The notes below the pieces were generated by a model that was not told the DNA's origin, made no database searches, and saw nothing but the letters and a program-made list of their open reading frames with translations. Positions 54,558 through 64,000 of a DNA stretch of 64,000 bases are shown here, one piece after another. Numbering within the stretch: position 1 is the first letter of the stretch; every line of letters begins with the position of its first letter. Source of the DNA: Lachnospiraceae bacterium oral taxon 096. GTDB lineage: Bacteria > Bacillota > Clostridia > Lachnospirales > Lachnospiraceae. The DNA lies in NCBI GenBank assembly GCA_018141845.1, contig CP073340.1:62001-126000 (forward strand). Reading direction: 5' to 3'. The translations under genes and the position numbers were made by a program.

Positions 54558-55688
54558 ATGTCCCTATACTTGGATTATAATGCTTCTACTCCAATTCTCC
54601 CTGAAGTGTTGGACACCATGATAGAAGCATACAAAAACACTCCTGGTAACGCCGACAGTCGCACTCACATATATGGCACCAATGCACAAAAGCTGGTTAA
54701 CGAATCAAGAGTATCTATAGCATCTGTGCTTGGTATTAATCCATCAGAACTTATATTTACAAGTGGTTCAACCGAAAGCAACAATACCGTCATTTTAGGC
54801 ATACAGGAATATGCAGAACAAACCGATAAAAAGCACATTGTAACAACAGCCATCGAACATAAAGCAATTTTAGAGCCGCTGCACTATCTTGAATCCAAGG
54901 GATACAAAGTAGATATTATTAAACCTGACTCATCAGGTCGAGTCTCAGCAAAAGATGTTCTCGAAAAAGTATCTGATCAAACATGTCTGGCTTCAGTCAT
55001 GTTTGTCAATAGCGAGACAGGAATTATACAGCCGGTAGATGAAATTGGAACAAAATTAAAAAAGCTTGGTATTCCCTTCCATGTCGATGCCACACAAGCT
55101 CTTGGTAAGCTAAATCCAGAAATCCGCAAACTGGATTATGACTTATTAAGTATTGCCAGTCACAAGATTGGTGGACCACAAGGCATCGGTGCACTAATCA
55201 GGAAAAGAAACACCAATTACAAAAATCCTCCAATAAAGCAATTGATGTATGGTGGTGGGCAAGAAAGAGGTTTTAGACCCGGCACAACGCCTGTTGCACT
55301 TGTTGCAGGCTTCGCCAAAGCAGTTGAGCTTTCAGAAAAAAATCTTATTTCTTCTATAGAAAAATGCAAAGCCATAAAAGCAAAGTTTTTCGAAGCAATT
55401 ACTGGTCTTACTTACGAAGTTAATGGTGATCCTAAATATTGCCTTCCTTCTACTGTCAACATAAGCATAGATGGACTTGATGCAGAGGCTGCTTTCTTGT
55501 GTCTTGGAGATATGTATTCTTTTTCCAATGGTTCAGCCTGTAATTCATCCTCGCATACTTTGAGCTATGTCCTCGATGCAATGGGGTTAAGTGAAAAAAG
55601 AAAGTCTGAAGCTATAAGACTATCTTGGAATGGCCAAAGCGATATCGATTTTAGTGATTTCATATCTGTTGTAAAATCTATGATATAA
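54558..55688 (+). CDS. dndA: DndA/IscS-type cysteine desulfurase of the dnd operon
   Basis: 376 residues. PLP enzyme features are present: LDYNASTPIL at the start, FTSGSTESNNTVILG (about 70), FHVDATQALGK and the PLP lysine in IASHKIGGPQG (about 205). The catalytic cysteine lies in SNGSACNSSSHTL (about 325). It supplies sulfur to DndC. Its position behind dndE, rather than before dndB, is a common arrangement. AAAGGAGG lies before the ATG. The transcript ends at the hairpin 55696-55725. Confidence 0.92.
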   Translation: MSLYLDYNASTPILPEVLDTMIEAYKNTPGNADSRTHIYGTNAQKLVNESRVSIASVLGINPSELIFTSGSTESNNTVILGIQEYAEQTDKKHIVTTAIEHKAILEPLHYLESKGYKVDIIKPDSSGRVSAKDVLEKVSDQTCLASVMFVNSETGIIQPVDEIGTKLKKLGIPFHVDATQALGKLNPEIRKLDYDLLSIASHKIGGPQGIGALIRKRNTNYKNPPIKQLMYGGGQERGFRPGTTPVALVAGFAKAVELSEKNLISSIEKCKAIKAKFFEAITGLTYEVNGDPKYCLPSTVNISIDGLDAEAAFLCLGDMYSFSNGSACNSSSHTLSYVLDAMGLSEKRKSEAIRLSWNGQSDIDFSDFISVVKSMI

Positions 55689-55695
55689 ATATCAA

Positions 55696-55725
55696 AGAGG
55701 GAATGTCATCGATGACACTCCCTCT
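55696..55725. terminator. bidirectional terminator between the dnd operon and the convergent module
   Basis: AGAGGGA-ATGTCATC and GATGACAC-TCCCTCT form a nearly perfect hairpin with A-rich and T-rich flanks on both sides, so it can end transcripts from both directions. It lies eight bases after dndA and five before the stop of the convergent gene. Confidence 0.85.
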
Positions 55726-55729
55726 CTTT

Positions 55730-56392
55730 TTAGAATATCACTTTTATTTGTCTAGTCAAGTGATTCTCCTTTAACCAATCCATAATGTGTGGAGAAAGAT
55801 CAGCAACTGTAGCTTGTTGATTCCTTACTTTCCCAATAAACTTCTCCGCTTCTTCGTCCAAATGAAGTCCATCAATCAGACCTTTGCCTCGTTTAACACT
55901 CTCTAAAAAAATATCTATCGCCTTTGAAGATCTCGGAATTGAAACCTTTGCTTTTTGCAAAGCTTCCAAAAGATCTTCTGCCTCTTGTTTGTTTTGAAGT
56001 AGCCCTTTCAACGATGTCAAAGAATTTTCAACATCATTAGAGAGATCATTTGCAGCTTCCTTCCAGATAATATCAACATTTTTGCGGCATAGCTCTATTG
56101 CGTTTTTTAATGCTGTCACAGCACTTACATCTAATGTATGATCCTTTGTCTTCTGACCACATGTATCCACAGCTTCCTGTAAAGAATCCTTTATCTCTAC
56201 CGTAAAGATTTTTGATGAAATCTTCTTTTTTTGCATAGCTTTAATAAGATTCAATAACTGTTCAAGCTGCGATGTGTATTGACTCAATGTAATCACCTGA
56301 TCCTTAAATGCTTTTGCAGCTTGTTTGTTACTCGTAGCCTGAACCGAATATGAAATTGTACTATTAGTAGATTTAAGTGATTCCAATATCAT
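55730..56392 (-). CDS. helical protein, last gene of the dnd-linked helicase module (220 residues)
   Basis: Almost entirely helical, with coiled-coil stretches (about 25-60, 105-150), no catalytic motif and no membrane segment. GGAGGTG precedes the ATG and the gap to the large ATPase gene is 2 bases. By position and size it may correspond to DpdI-type proteins of helicase-ATPase modules in DNA modification islands, but similarity was not tested. Confidence 0.65.
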   Translation of the reverse strand: MILESLKSTNSTISYSVQATSNKQAAKAFKDQVITLSQYTSQLEQLLNLIKAMQKKKISSKIFTVEIKDSLQEAVDTCGQKTKDHTLDVSAVTALKNAIELCRKNVDIIWKEAANDLSNDVENSLTSLKGLLQNKQEAEDLLEALQKAKVSIPRSSKAIDIFLESVKRGKGLIDGLHLDEEAEKFIGKVRNQQATVADLSPHIMDWLKENHLTRQIKVIF

Positions 56393-56394
56393 CC

Positions 56395-59300
56395 TTACAC
56401 CTCCATCTCTTCTATTGTGTTGCTAAGACTTTCCAGCTCCTCTAATGCCTCTTCAAGAATAGGCGGATCGATCTGATCAATATCCCCCGACATTTTACTA
56501 TGGTTGTCTTTCAGTTTAAGTGCAAAGGTTTCAACCTGTATTAGACTCGACATAATATCATCCAGTTTTTCACGCGGAGCTTCTGCAAATATTTGAAGCA
56601 GTCTCATATTATCTTTGCTCTTAGAATTATCTTTTAACAAATGATATAAGCCTATTGCCTCTTTGGCCTGTTCTTTTGGAGTCTTCCTTTCAAATTGTTC
56701 TTTCAATACACTGGCATACACTTCATGAGCCATATTACATGTTCTATAAAACTCACTTATTGCCTTCACAACATCAATAAAGTCTTCTTCCGACGGATCC
56801 GTCCCCAAGAGTTCCTCAAATTTCTTGATTGTCTTTTCAGTAAGTTTCATCTCGCTTGTAACTACCATATCTACTTTAGCATATAACCCCTGAAGATATG
56901 AACGTATATTTTCATATGCTTTTGAATTGTAATTTGCTAATTCGCTACTAATATCCCAACCTTTGGATTCCAAATGTCTTAGTGAATTAAACAATTCATA
57001 AGTTCTGTAAAACTGAACCTTTCCAGAGGCAGTATCACCGACAATTCCCATTATTGTGTTGCTTCCAGAAATAAGAGAATTTCTCACTGTGCCACGCATA
57101 GATGCCTGATTTGTAAGATAAGTCAGCACATCTTTCCATTCTTTGTTCGTTCTTTCTGAAATAATCTTGCTGCTATTTTCAAACATTATCTGATGAAGCA
57201 ATTGTTCCTCAGACATCCCATCAAAACTGATTCCATTTATCAAGCCTTGAATATATCCTACTGCCATACACCATGTAATTACTGGATGTTCTTTCTCTCC
57301 GACACTATCTCCAAAAAGATTATTAATAAAGGTCTGTTTATTCTTCTCAATCCAATTAATCAACACCATTTGATAATATGGTGCATTTTCAAATTCCCAG
57401 TCCTTATAATAATCGAACAGAGATAATCCCATAAGAATGGTTCTTGCTTCTGAATTTCTTTTAAGGATTACTACTGCCTTGTTCTGATTAGTATCAAGCT
57501 TTGAATCCTCTATATAGACAAAGCTACCATTTCTTAGTCTTTGCGTTACAAGATCTCCCGGTAATCCTTCGTCCTGCCAAGCAATGGATTGAACAACAAA
57601 ACTCCCAACCCACTTATTATAATCAGACGAATACTCTAAAGTCTTCTTTTCTTCAAACCAGCTCTCTATATCCTCTTTCTTTCTATTCAGAGCTATTTCT
57701 TTTTGAGATTGAGCAGGTTTTACTGGTTCTTTCCCTGCTACAGATGACTGCAGTTTCTTTATAGGTGTTGCTGAAGAGCCTCCTTCCACTCCCTTAAATG
57801 CTCCCAATCCAATTGATGCAAGGAACTCCGCCCTAACTCCACCTACTATATTCCCTCTGGCTTCTGTCGTCTCATCCCCCCATATACTAAACAACACCTT
57901 CAAACGTTGCTTATCTGAATCTAAAAAATCAGTATTTTCAACGCTATCTGCATATGGTGGTTGAAGAGTAACAACGGAGATATATGTTGGAATCTCAGGG
58001 AATCTCCAATTATCCCCGTATTCCATTCCATCCGCAAAATGTGCGAAGAAATGTTGGATTACATATGTCAAATAATATCTCGGACTTTTGTGCTTCAATT
58101 TGTTATAAAGAGAAATCAGACTCTTTTTATTAAATGGGTAGAGTGTATACTGCTTTTTATTGATTTCTACGAAATCCCATTCTATGTCAGGCTTATAAGC
58201 AGGATCAGGTAAAGAACTATTCTCTGTGTTTCCATCATACCAATCCTTTACAATATCTCTTGGACAATAGATAGCATTAAGATATCTAGCAGCAAGTTCC
58301 AAAAGAAACTCATCATCGCTAAAAGATTGTTCCGTCACCTTTATCTGCTTTGTTACCCTATCCTTGAAATTATCTCTAAACGAATCATAATATCCGTCCG
58401 TAATTCCAATAACAGATGTAACTCGACATAAATCACTATATTCACCGCCATTTTCAACTGCAAGAGCTGTGATTAACTCACTTTCAACTATACTGAAAGA
58501 TGTAAAATCTTCGATAAAGATTGTAAGATTCTTACCTTCTTTGCATAATGACTTTCTCAAATTAACAAATAGATCTCTTGCATTTTCGCTGGTGATATTT
58601 GCACAACTCTGCATAACTCCAGATGTAAAATGATTAAGGTATGAAACCAGCTTAGCAATAGCATCCTCATCATCCCTTAAATCATATAAATAATAATTCC
58701 TTACTTCTTGAGCTGCATCTTTTTTTATCATATTGGCTATGTTACGAGGAAATACAAAGTCTTCCTTGTCAAAAATTATTTCCATAGAATCCGTAACCAT
58801 AGCTTTAGCTCCGGATGTGATCATTTGGTAACATCTATCAATCGGTCCTCCTGCTCTCATCAAGTGTTCTTGCACACGCAAATCGTAAAGAAACGCTGCT
58901 ATATTTTTACACGCTATCTGTTTATATGTAGAATTTGACACATCTGTAGCTACACGCTTTACATATTCGCTGTATATAGATGTTTTGAATTCAGATTCGC
59001 TTTGCGACTCAACCGCATCACAAAACTTTGTGAATTTCTCATATAATTCTTTATCCTGTACTAGCCCTTCGTTCAGCATCTGCTGGACAGCACCTCGAAC
59101 TGTATTACCTAATCGACGCAAGAAAATTACTTTTTCCTTGCCTCCATCATAATTATCTTTATCATTTATAAAACGATTATGGAGCCAGTATATCAAATGA
59201 GATTTTCCTGTACCGTTCATGCCGCGGACTATGATCATTTGATGTTTATTAGCCTTATTAACTATGTACTTTTCATATATCTGCTCTTCCGTCAGATTTA

Positions 59301-59448
59301 TCGATTTAGAATCTGTGTCTCCGAACTCAATAAATTCAAGTTCTCTAAAAGGAACATGGGTCGCCATGAAGTATTCATTGTCAACCGCAGTGCCATCTTT
59401 TTTGATGACATATTGATCCATACGATCAGAACAATCAATCCAATTCAT
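56395..59448 (-). CDS. large P-loop ATPase of the dnd-linked module (DpdH/Pbe-type, 1017 residues)
   Basis: Walker A lies early, in IIVRGMNGTGKSHLIYWLHNRF (about 73-94); a likely Walker B is NLTIFIEDFTSFS (about 305-317), followed by a sensor-like VIGITDGYYDSF. The C-terminal half (about 560-1017) is mostly helical. ATG 59448 overlaps the stop of the preceding gene (TGATG) with AGGGGG upstream, so translation is coupled. The architecture recalls DpdH-like ATPases from memory. The protein likely senses or remodels unmodified DNA with the helicases; its exact task is unknown. Confidence 0.75.
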   Translation of the reverse strand: MNWIDCSDRMDQYVIKKDGTAVDNEYFMATHVPFRELEFIEFGDTDSKSINLTEEQIYEKYIVNKANKHQMIIVRGMNGTGKSHLIYWLHNRFINDKDNYDGGKEKVIFLRRLGNTVRGAVQQMLNEGLVQDKELYEKFTKFCDAVESQSESEFKTSIYSEYVKRVATDVSNSTYKQIACKNIAAFLYDLRVQEHLMRAGGPIDRCYQMITSGAKAMVTDSMEIIFDKEDFVFPRNIANMIKKDAAQEVRNYYLYDLRDDEDAIAKLVSYLNHFTSGVMQSCANITSENARDLFVNLRKSLCKEGKNLTIFIEDFTSFSIVESELITALAVENGGEYSDLCRVTSVIGITDGYYDSFRDNFKDRVTKQIKVTEQSFSDDEFLLELAARYLNAIYCPRDIVKDWYDGNTENSSLPDPAYKPDIEWDFVEINKKQYTLYPFNKKSLISLYNKLKHKSPRYYLTYVIQHFFAHFADGMEYGDNWRFPEIPTYISVVTLQPPYADSVENTDFLDSDKQRLKVLFSIWGDETTEARGNIVGGVRAEFLASIGLGAFKGVEGGSSATPIKKLQSSVAGKEPVKPAQSQKEIALNRKKEDIESWFEEKKTLEYSSDYNKWVGSFVVQSIAWQDEGLPGDLVTQRLRNGSFVYIEDSKLDTNQNKAVVILKRNSEARTILMGLSLFDYYKDWEFENAPYYQMVLINWIEKNKQTFINNLFGDSVGEKEHPVITWCMAVGYIQGLINGISFDGMSEEQLLHQIMFENSSKIISERTNKEWKDVLTYLTNQASMRGTVRNSLISGSNTIMGIVGDTASGKVQFYRTYELFNSLRHLESKGWDISSELANYNSKAYENIRSYLQGLYAKVDMVVTSEMKLTEKTIKKFEELLGTDPSEEDFIDVVKAISEFYRTCNMAHEVYASVLKEQFERKTPKEQAKEAIGLYHLLKDNSKSKDNMRLLQIFAEAPREKLDDIMSSLIQVETFALKLKDNHSKMSGDIDQIDPPILEEALEELESLSNTIEEMEV

Positions 59449-60224
59449 CAGTCGCACCCCCTGATTACGATTTCAGAAAAGTCATTAAGTTCAACCCCGT
59501 TGAGCTGATATAATGAGGTTCTGACAGCATCTCTCGTCGAAACAAGTTCTATTACACCCTCATTGTTTAATATTCTTAATCCGTTTGAAACAGCCAAGGG
59601 CAATAAGGCCTCCGTACAGGCCGAAGCCGCTTCCGGTATATTTTCCTTAATCCAACCTACGAACTGAGTACATGACATCTTTGTATCTTTAGGTATATCT
59701 AACAATACATCCTCTATCCTTGTTTTCATATTAGGAATCAGAGTCTTATTGTACTGGTAAGCAAACCCTAAATACCGCATCCAGAATCTCCATCCCAAAA
59801 TATCATTCTCAGTTACAGAAAAAACTCCTGATCTTGCTGCTGTAGCAGCAAGATCATCAAATCTGTTAAGCTTCAACACCTCATCAGAATTCTTTATAAA
59901 CCATTCTGTGAGCTTGAAAAAGGTAGTCTTTTTATTTTTGAATGCAACAGAAGAAACAAGTCTCCGAAACTCTTTGGCAGTATCCAAATATTTCACATCT
60001 ATTACAAGTTCATATCTATTTTTATTCTTCTTAATGAAACCAAGCTCTTCAGCAGAATCAATAGAAGATCTGATCGCTTCATCATTCAAATCAGCATCTT
60101 CATTCAACACACATTTCTTGTAAATATCCTGATTTGTATATGATCCTTGACTTATCAACCGGCAAACAGCCAGCACACGTTCAGGTGTAGGTCCTGGTCT
60201 CATATTATCGTTTTCCTTGAACAC
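59448..60224 (-). CDS. winged-helix protein of the dnd-linked module (DpdG-like, 258 residues)
   Basis: The N-terminal 70 residues look like a winged helix (MRPGPTPERVLAVCRLISQG, then SAEELGFIKKNKNRYEL). The middle is helical and the end (about 215-258) holds a second small DNA-binding-like unit (NGLRILNNEGVIELVSTRD). GTG 60224 has AAGGAGGT six bases upstream and is the likely start. It overlaps the ATPase gene by one base. No enzyme motif is visible, so it may be a DNA-recognition subunit. Confidence 0.7.
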   Translation of the reverse strand: MFKENDNMRPGPTPERVLAVCRLISQGSYTNQDIYKKCVLNEDADLNDEAIRSSIDSAEELGFIKKNKNRYELVIDVKYLDTAKEFRRLVSSVAFKNKKTTFFKLTEWFIKNSDEVLKLNRFDDLAATAARSGVFSVTENDILGWRFWMRYLGFAYQYNKTLIPNMKTRIEDVLLDIPKDTKMSCTQFVGWIKENIPEAASACTEALLPLAVSNGLRILNNEGVIELVSTRDAVRTSLYQLNGVELNDFSEIVIRGCD

Positions 60225-60236
60225 GCAAATACCTCC

Positions 60237-62729
60237 TTAAATGGTCTCTAAATTGCAAGTCCTACAATTGAGAAAATCATGAATCGTTCTATTCCTACTT
60301 AGAATCATAGTATCTATTTTGCAACACCAGACTTTTCTATAATACTCAATACCATTCTTATTAGCCGCCTCAAAAATTATATTATTATTATTGGCATTGT
60401 CTGATAGAATAATGAACAATCCATTTCTCATAATCCATGCAACTTTAGATGCTACCACTATAAACTCACTGTGAGAGAAAAACAAACACCCTACCTCTCT
60501 TGTTGGTTCACATCCATCTGGATAAACCACACAGGAAACATTTAGTTTCTTTGCCTTTTCCCCTATCAGATCTATATCTAAATCACGATAATCATTTATC
60601 GGAACAAGCAAATCTGTAAGAGGTCCCATATATCTTTTAAGAAGTCTTGACAGCTCCGACACCTCGCAATCAACTTCAGATTTCAATCTTATTCTTATCC
60701 TATCTTCTATTGCAGAAGTCCTTCCTTCATGTGCTGGGCATCCGCTGCATATTGGCTCTGCAAGCGAAAACAAAGAAACAAACTGCCTTCCCCAACATTT
60801 CGCCTTTGGATGATGTACAATATCAGCCATCTTATGATATCCACTTACTCGCATATCATATTCATTTTGACGGTCTGAAGCAATTTTTTCTCCCAGTCTA
60901 TCTTTATCATAGAGCAGGGCAACATCAAGTATTTTCAATGTAAAGATATATGTTTTCTGTTGAGCATCATAAGATACATGAGTTATTCTGATATATCCTT
61001 TCCTATGTAGTAACAACAGCATATTAGTATTCCAGAACATATTACGCATACCAGCATATTGAGCTTCATCATCAGTAAAGGAATTGGGTACTGTATTTAC
61101 ATTCACTATAATTATATCGCCTTCAATCAGCGTTCTCTGGTCTTTTAAAATACTATCTAATCGAATCAATAGATTCTCTTTCTTCAGAATACTCTTATTG
61201 ACCAATCCAAAAGCTACAGATAAATCATTTCTGCTGTCATCTTTTGATGTAAACACCGCCATAATGCTTAATGATGGCAAGCCATCACGACCACCTCTTC
61301 CTACTTCCTGATAAAATCTACTGAGATTTTCTGGCACACATGCATGAATAATAGTTCTTACATTGTTCTTGTCAACGCCCATACCAAATGCAGATGTAGC
61401 AATCATTACATCAAATTCATTGGCTTTCCATTTCTCCAAAAGTAGTTTCCTATCCATATCTGAAGTATCTCCCGTATAAGAGAAAACATTGGTAAATCCC
61501 ATACTTCTAAGTTGTTTACAATACTTATTAGCCGTATCCGGTTCAATCACATATACAATCAAAGGTTTAGGCACATACTTAATCATCTCTATTACTGCAT
61601 TTACTCTCTCATCATAATTTCTGTATTCTTTTATGATGTATCTTGGTTCCGGTCTTAATGCATCGCATCTATACTGTATATTGTTACCATCGCTACCAAA
61701 CAATGAAAATAACACATCAACTACATCATCCGATAATGTAGCAGAAAGCAAATATGTTCTAATATGCTTCCTTGAAGCCTCTTGCAGTTCATTCAGTATT
61801 ACTGAAAAAATCTGAAAATCTGGTCTAAAGTGTACACCCCAGTCAGGAACTATATGAGCTTCATCAATTACAATATTATGCAGGTATCCATCCTTTGCCG
61901 CTTCTCTTATTGCATTATTAAAATATATACTCTTAATTACTGCTTCTGGGGATGTGAATATCAATCTCGCTGTTTTATTTTTAATTCCCGATATAATAGC
62001 ACTATTATCTGAGTCTCCTTGATAACAGAAAACACTATCACAGGCCACTTTATCCGTAATGCAGCTCTTTGCCTGTAAACACTGGTCTTTCGCAAGAGAA
62101 ACTGTTGGAACTATTACCAATGTCAGTTTTGCCTCAGTAGCTGCTAAAAGCTGAGTCACCAGACTCTTACCACCACCTGTGGGAAGCGAAATCATTAGGG
62201 TATAATTATCCGGCAAATCTATAGCACTATGTACAGCTACTTTCTGCTCTAAAGAACAGTATTTTTTAAACTTCGTAAACTTATAGATGTAATCATCTCC
62301 GAATGAAGTTCGGTTGCTCTGTATCTCCACCTCTGATAATGAGTAAACTTCCTCTATGTATGTCTTTTGCTCTTTCAAAGCCTCTGGAATTATAACAGTT
62401 GCATCAACAGCACCATCACTTGCAACAAACAAGCCCAATTTACTCCCATCATGTCGTACAGCATCCTGAATAAGCCTTGGGAATCGAACTCTCCCCACAT
62501 AAAGCACAAAATCTCTTAGAAACAACATCAAATCATTTCCATTTATTTTTCCAGTATTGTACTGACAATACCGAATAAAATAGGTCAAACATAATATTGC
62601 TTTTTCATACTCTTTTATTTTTTCAGACAGCAAAAAAGCATCCGCCTGTTGTCTTATAAGTTCTGACGCTTTAGTGCTATCTATATCGCCTTCTATGCAT
62701 TTCAGAAATACTTCCATATAATCATCCAT
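60237..62729 (-). CDS. RecQ-like DEAH helicase of the dnd-linked module (DpdF-like, 830 residues)
   Basis: An N-terminal domain of about 160 residues is followed by a superfamily 2 helicase: motif I MISLPTGGGKSLVTQLL (about 182-198), motif II IVIDEAHIVPDWG (about 288), motif III LLSATLSDD, and motif VI FYQEVGRGGRDG (about 472), the RecQ form. A C-terminal cysteine group (CWGRQFV, PICSGCPAHEGR) resembles a zinc site. It probably unwinds target DNA for the interference arm. It is separated by 12 bases from the winged-helix gene and 4 bases from the upstream helicase. Confidence 0.87.
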   Translation of the reverse strand: MDDYMEVFLKCIEGDIDSTKASELIRQQADAFLLSEKIKEYEKAILCLTYFIRYCQYNTGKINGNDLMLFLRDFVLYVGRVRFPRLIQDAVRHDGSKLGLFVASDGAVDATVIIPEALKEQKTYIEEVYSLSEVEIQSNRTSFGDDYIYKFTKFKKYCSLEQKVAVHSAIDLPDNYTLMISLPTGGGKSLVTQLLAATEAKLTLVIVPTVSLAKDQCLQAKSCITDKVACDSVFCYQGDSDNSAIISGIKNKTARLIFTSPEAVIKSIYFNNAIREAAKDGYLHNIVIDEAHIVPDWGVHFRPDFQIFSVILNELQEASRKHIRTYLLSATLSDDVVDVLFSLFGSDGNNIQYRCDALRPEPRYIIKEYRNYDERVNAVIEMIKYVPKPLIVYVIEPDTANKYCKQLRSMGFTNVFSYTGDTSDMDRKLLLEKWKANEFDVMIATSAFGMGVDKNNVRTIIHACVPENLSRFYQEVGRGGRDGLPSLSIMAVFTSKDDSRNDLSVAFGLVNKSILKKENLLIRLDSILKDQRTLIEGDIIIVNVNTVPNSFTDDEAQYAGMRNMFWNTNMLLLLHRKGYIRITHVSYDAQQKTYIFTLKILDVALLYDKDRLGEKIASDRQNEYDMRVSGYHKMADIVHHPKAKCWGRQFVSLFSLAEPICSGCPAHEGRTSAIEDRIRIRLKSEVDCEVSELSRLLKRYMGPLTDLLVPINDYRDLDIDLIGEKAKKLNVSCVVYPDGCEPTREVGCLFFSHSEFIVVASKVAWIMRNGLFIILSDNANNNNIIFEAANKNGIEYYRKVWCCKIDTMILSRNRTIHDFLNCRTCNLETI

Positions 62730-62733
62730 CGCT

Positions 62734-64000
62734 CTACCGCCTCGATAAAAACATTAAGGATATCGAATCTAATGAAATCACCGGATTAGACAAAGCATAA
62801 TATACTGCTTCATACTGAGATTTGATTGATTTAAGATTGTCCATATCTTTTCCCAAATATATATATTCAGACTCATATCCACTAACGATACGATCTATCT
62901 CTCTCTTGGCCCCACTTAAATCCGCCAATTTGATCGCTTTCTTCTTAGCCTTATCCATCGATATTTTTCCTATTTTTCTCACAGTTTCCTGCCACTCACT
63001 CTCAGGGTATTCTTCCATAAATCTCTCTAATGGAGACATCTCTCCCCTTTTACCTGAGCGTTGTCCAATATGATCAGCATTTTGGACATTTCTTTTTTCA
63101 AAGATGTAATCTATAAGTTTTTCATCAGATACATTGTCTCCTTTGCATATGGAAACAAATACTATTATCTGCTTCATCGGCAGGTACATTCTAAACTGAG
63201 ACAAGAGCTGAATCGGGATCCCATTATCATAGAGATAATTAATTTCTGGCTCTACATTGTAGATGCAAGCAAATCCCGTAAAGTTAAACGGAGCCATGTT
63301 TGCAAACACACAACAACGACCTCTGCTGCTATCAACTGCATTTCCAATGATACTATCAAAAACAGGATCTCCTGGTGCATAAAACAACAGATCCTCTCTT
63401 TTGATTGCTGTAGATCGGTCAAATGTTCCCAGTATCCTACCCTCTTTTCTTACAATAGGCGTATCATCGTATAGTTCCCAAGCTGGAGGGATAAAGAGCG
63501 ACTGTATCGCAGCTCTTTCTTTAAACATTGACGCAGCAAATTGAACCACCCCAGCTTTTGACACAGAACTGCCCAAACCAACCTGCATAGCCCACCCTAA
63601 CATTGATGATTGGAACAGGTCACTTTCACCACCACTATATGTTGACAGCATCTGCTTAACTGCTAACGAAAGAGGTCTATAGATAACACTACCTGAATCA
63701 TATAGTTGCTCTTCCTCAACAGTGTCGCATACCTCTTCTGTCATATCTATGATTTCTGACAGTGCATTTCCCAGTCCCGTATGCACATCCTCAAAAATTG
63801 CATTCGATATTTTCTCATTAAGTTCGGCAGTAATGATTTCAAGTCCACTCAATGATTTGGTAAAAAGATTTAATCCTTCATTCCATATGCAGAATAACTG
63901 TTCCTCTATCGTTCCTTTCCCATAGAACACCACCGAATTTACCTGCATATGATTCTTATCTCTGCCCAATCTATCCAGTCTACCAATTCGTTGTTCGATT
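62734..64000 (-). CDS. SNF2/RapA-like helicase, C-terminal part (cut by window end)
   Basis: At the window edge the frame reads IEQRIGRLDRLGRDKN, helicase motif VI of SNF2/RapA-type superfamily 2 ATPases; motifs I to V must lie outside. The visible 420 residues continue with a large C-terminal domain (VVFYGKGTIEEQLF, RQIDRIVSGYESEYI-like region) ending in a helical tail. An apparent ATG start at 63969 is only an internal methionine. As the most upstream visible gene of the module it corresponds in position to DpdE-like helicases. Confidence 0.82.
   Translation of the reverse strand, partial: IEQRIGRLDRLGRDKNHMQVNSVVFYGKGTIEEQLFCIWNEGLNLFTKSLSGLEIITAELNEKISNAIFEDVHTGLGNALSEIIDMTEEVCDTVEEEQLYDSGSVIYRPLSLAVKQMLSTYSGGESDLFQSSMLGWAMQVGLGSSVSKAGVVQFAASMFKERAAIQSLFIPPAWELYDDTPIVRKEGRILGTFDRSTAIKREDLLFYAPGDPVFDSIIGNAVDSSRGRCCVFANMAPFNFTGFACIYNVEPEINYLYDNGIPIQLLSQFRMYLPMKQIIVFVSICKGDNVSDEKLIDYIFEKRNVQNADHIGQRSGKRGEMSPLERFMEEYPESEWQETVRKIGKISMDKAKKKAIKLADLSGAKREIDRIVSGYESEYIYLGKDMDNLKSIKSQYEAVYYALSNPVISLDSISLMFLSRR

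Overview
The window is low-GC bacterial DNA with Firmicutes-type ribosome binding sites and gene families. The repertoire (Trep_Strep/MptD-type ECF transporter, EFR1-type ferredoxin-flavodoxin, IS1182, IS3, IS110, IS1634 and IS200/IS605 elements) fits a Clostridia member, most likely Lachnospiraceae. The genus cannot be fixed from sequence alone. No rRNA, tRNA or CRISPR array was seen. The stretch is an accessory region crowded with insertion sequences, stress genes and defence genes.

Layout. 1-2.2 kb: the 3' end of an IS1380 element, then an IS110 element with a candidate bridge-RNA region. 2.2-9.6 kb: an ECF importer (S, T and fused double ATPase) co-transcribed with a pair of ABC exporter-type half-transporters, with a divergent AraC regulator. 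9.8-11.1 kb: debris of a large serine recombinase, an IS30 transposase and an inverted IS1380 end. 11.2-15.9 kb: an AlbA/Schlafen-type regulator with phased ACTTCA repeats upstream, a PepSY protein, and an Rrf2-MDR reductase-nitroreductase operon. 16-19 kb: an IS1182 element split by an IS3 copy. 19-26 kb: a tellurite-resistance-type (Ter) nucleotide-metabolite operon (TerD-like, aldolase-PRTase-TRSP, StiP-type, HAD, rhomboid), DUF4342 and an EFR1 protein. 26.3-29.2 kb: a TetR gene split at its second codon by an IS200/IS605 element carrying an intact TnpB, next to a decayed aldo-keto reductase. 29.2-34 kb: unknown genes and a run of two calcineurin-like phosphoesterases, an EEP-family nuclease/phosphatase and small proteins behind a duplicated promoter element. 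34-38.5 kb: two more IS3 copies, an IS1634 fragment and a PTS-like EIIC membrane protein.

38.8-49 kb, all on the minus strand, is the most unusual block: a WYL regulator, two different dynamin-like GTPases, two small paralogous proteins (one with a membrane hairpin), a 1082-residue HerA/FtsK-type ATPase with a Ser/Thr-Gly-rich membrane-like insert, a polymorphic-toxin-type nuclease and a small protein in the immunity position. I know of no named system with this composition.

49.6-64 kb is a DNA phosphorothioation island. dndB, C, D, E and a cysteine desulfurase lie on the plus strand. A convergent module follows: helical protein, large P-loop ATPase, winged-helix protein, RecQ-like helicase and SNF2-like helicase (cut by the window end). 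This is not the classical DndFGH set. It resembles, from memory, the helicase-ATPase modules of Dnd-Pbe and 7-deazaguanine (Dpd) systems. Modification and putative interference arms meet at a shared bidirectional terminator.
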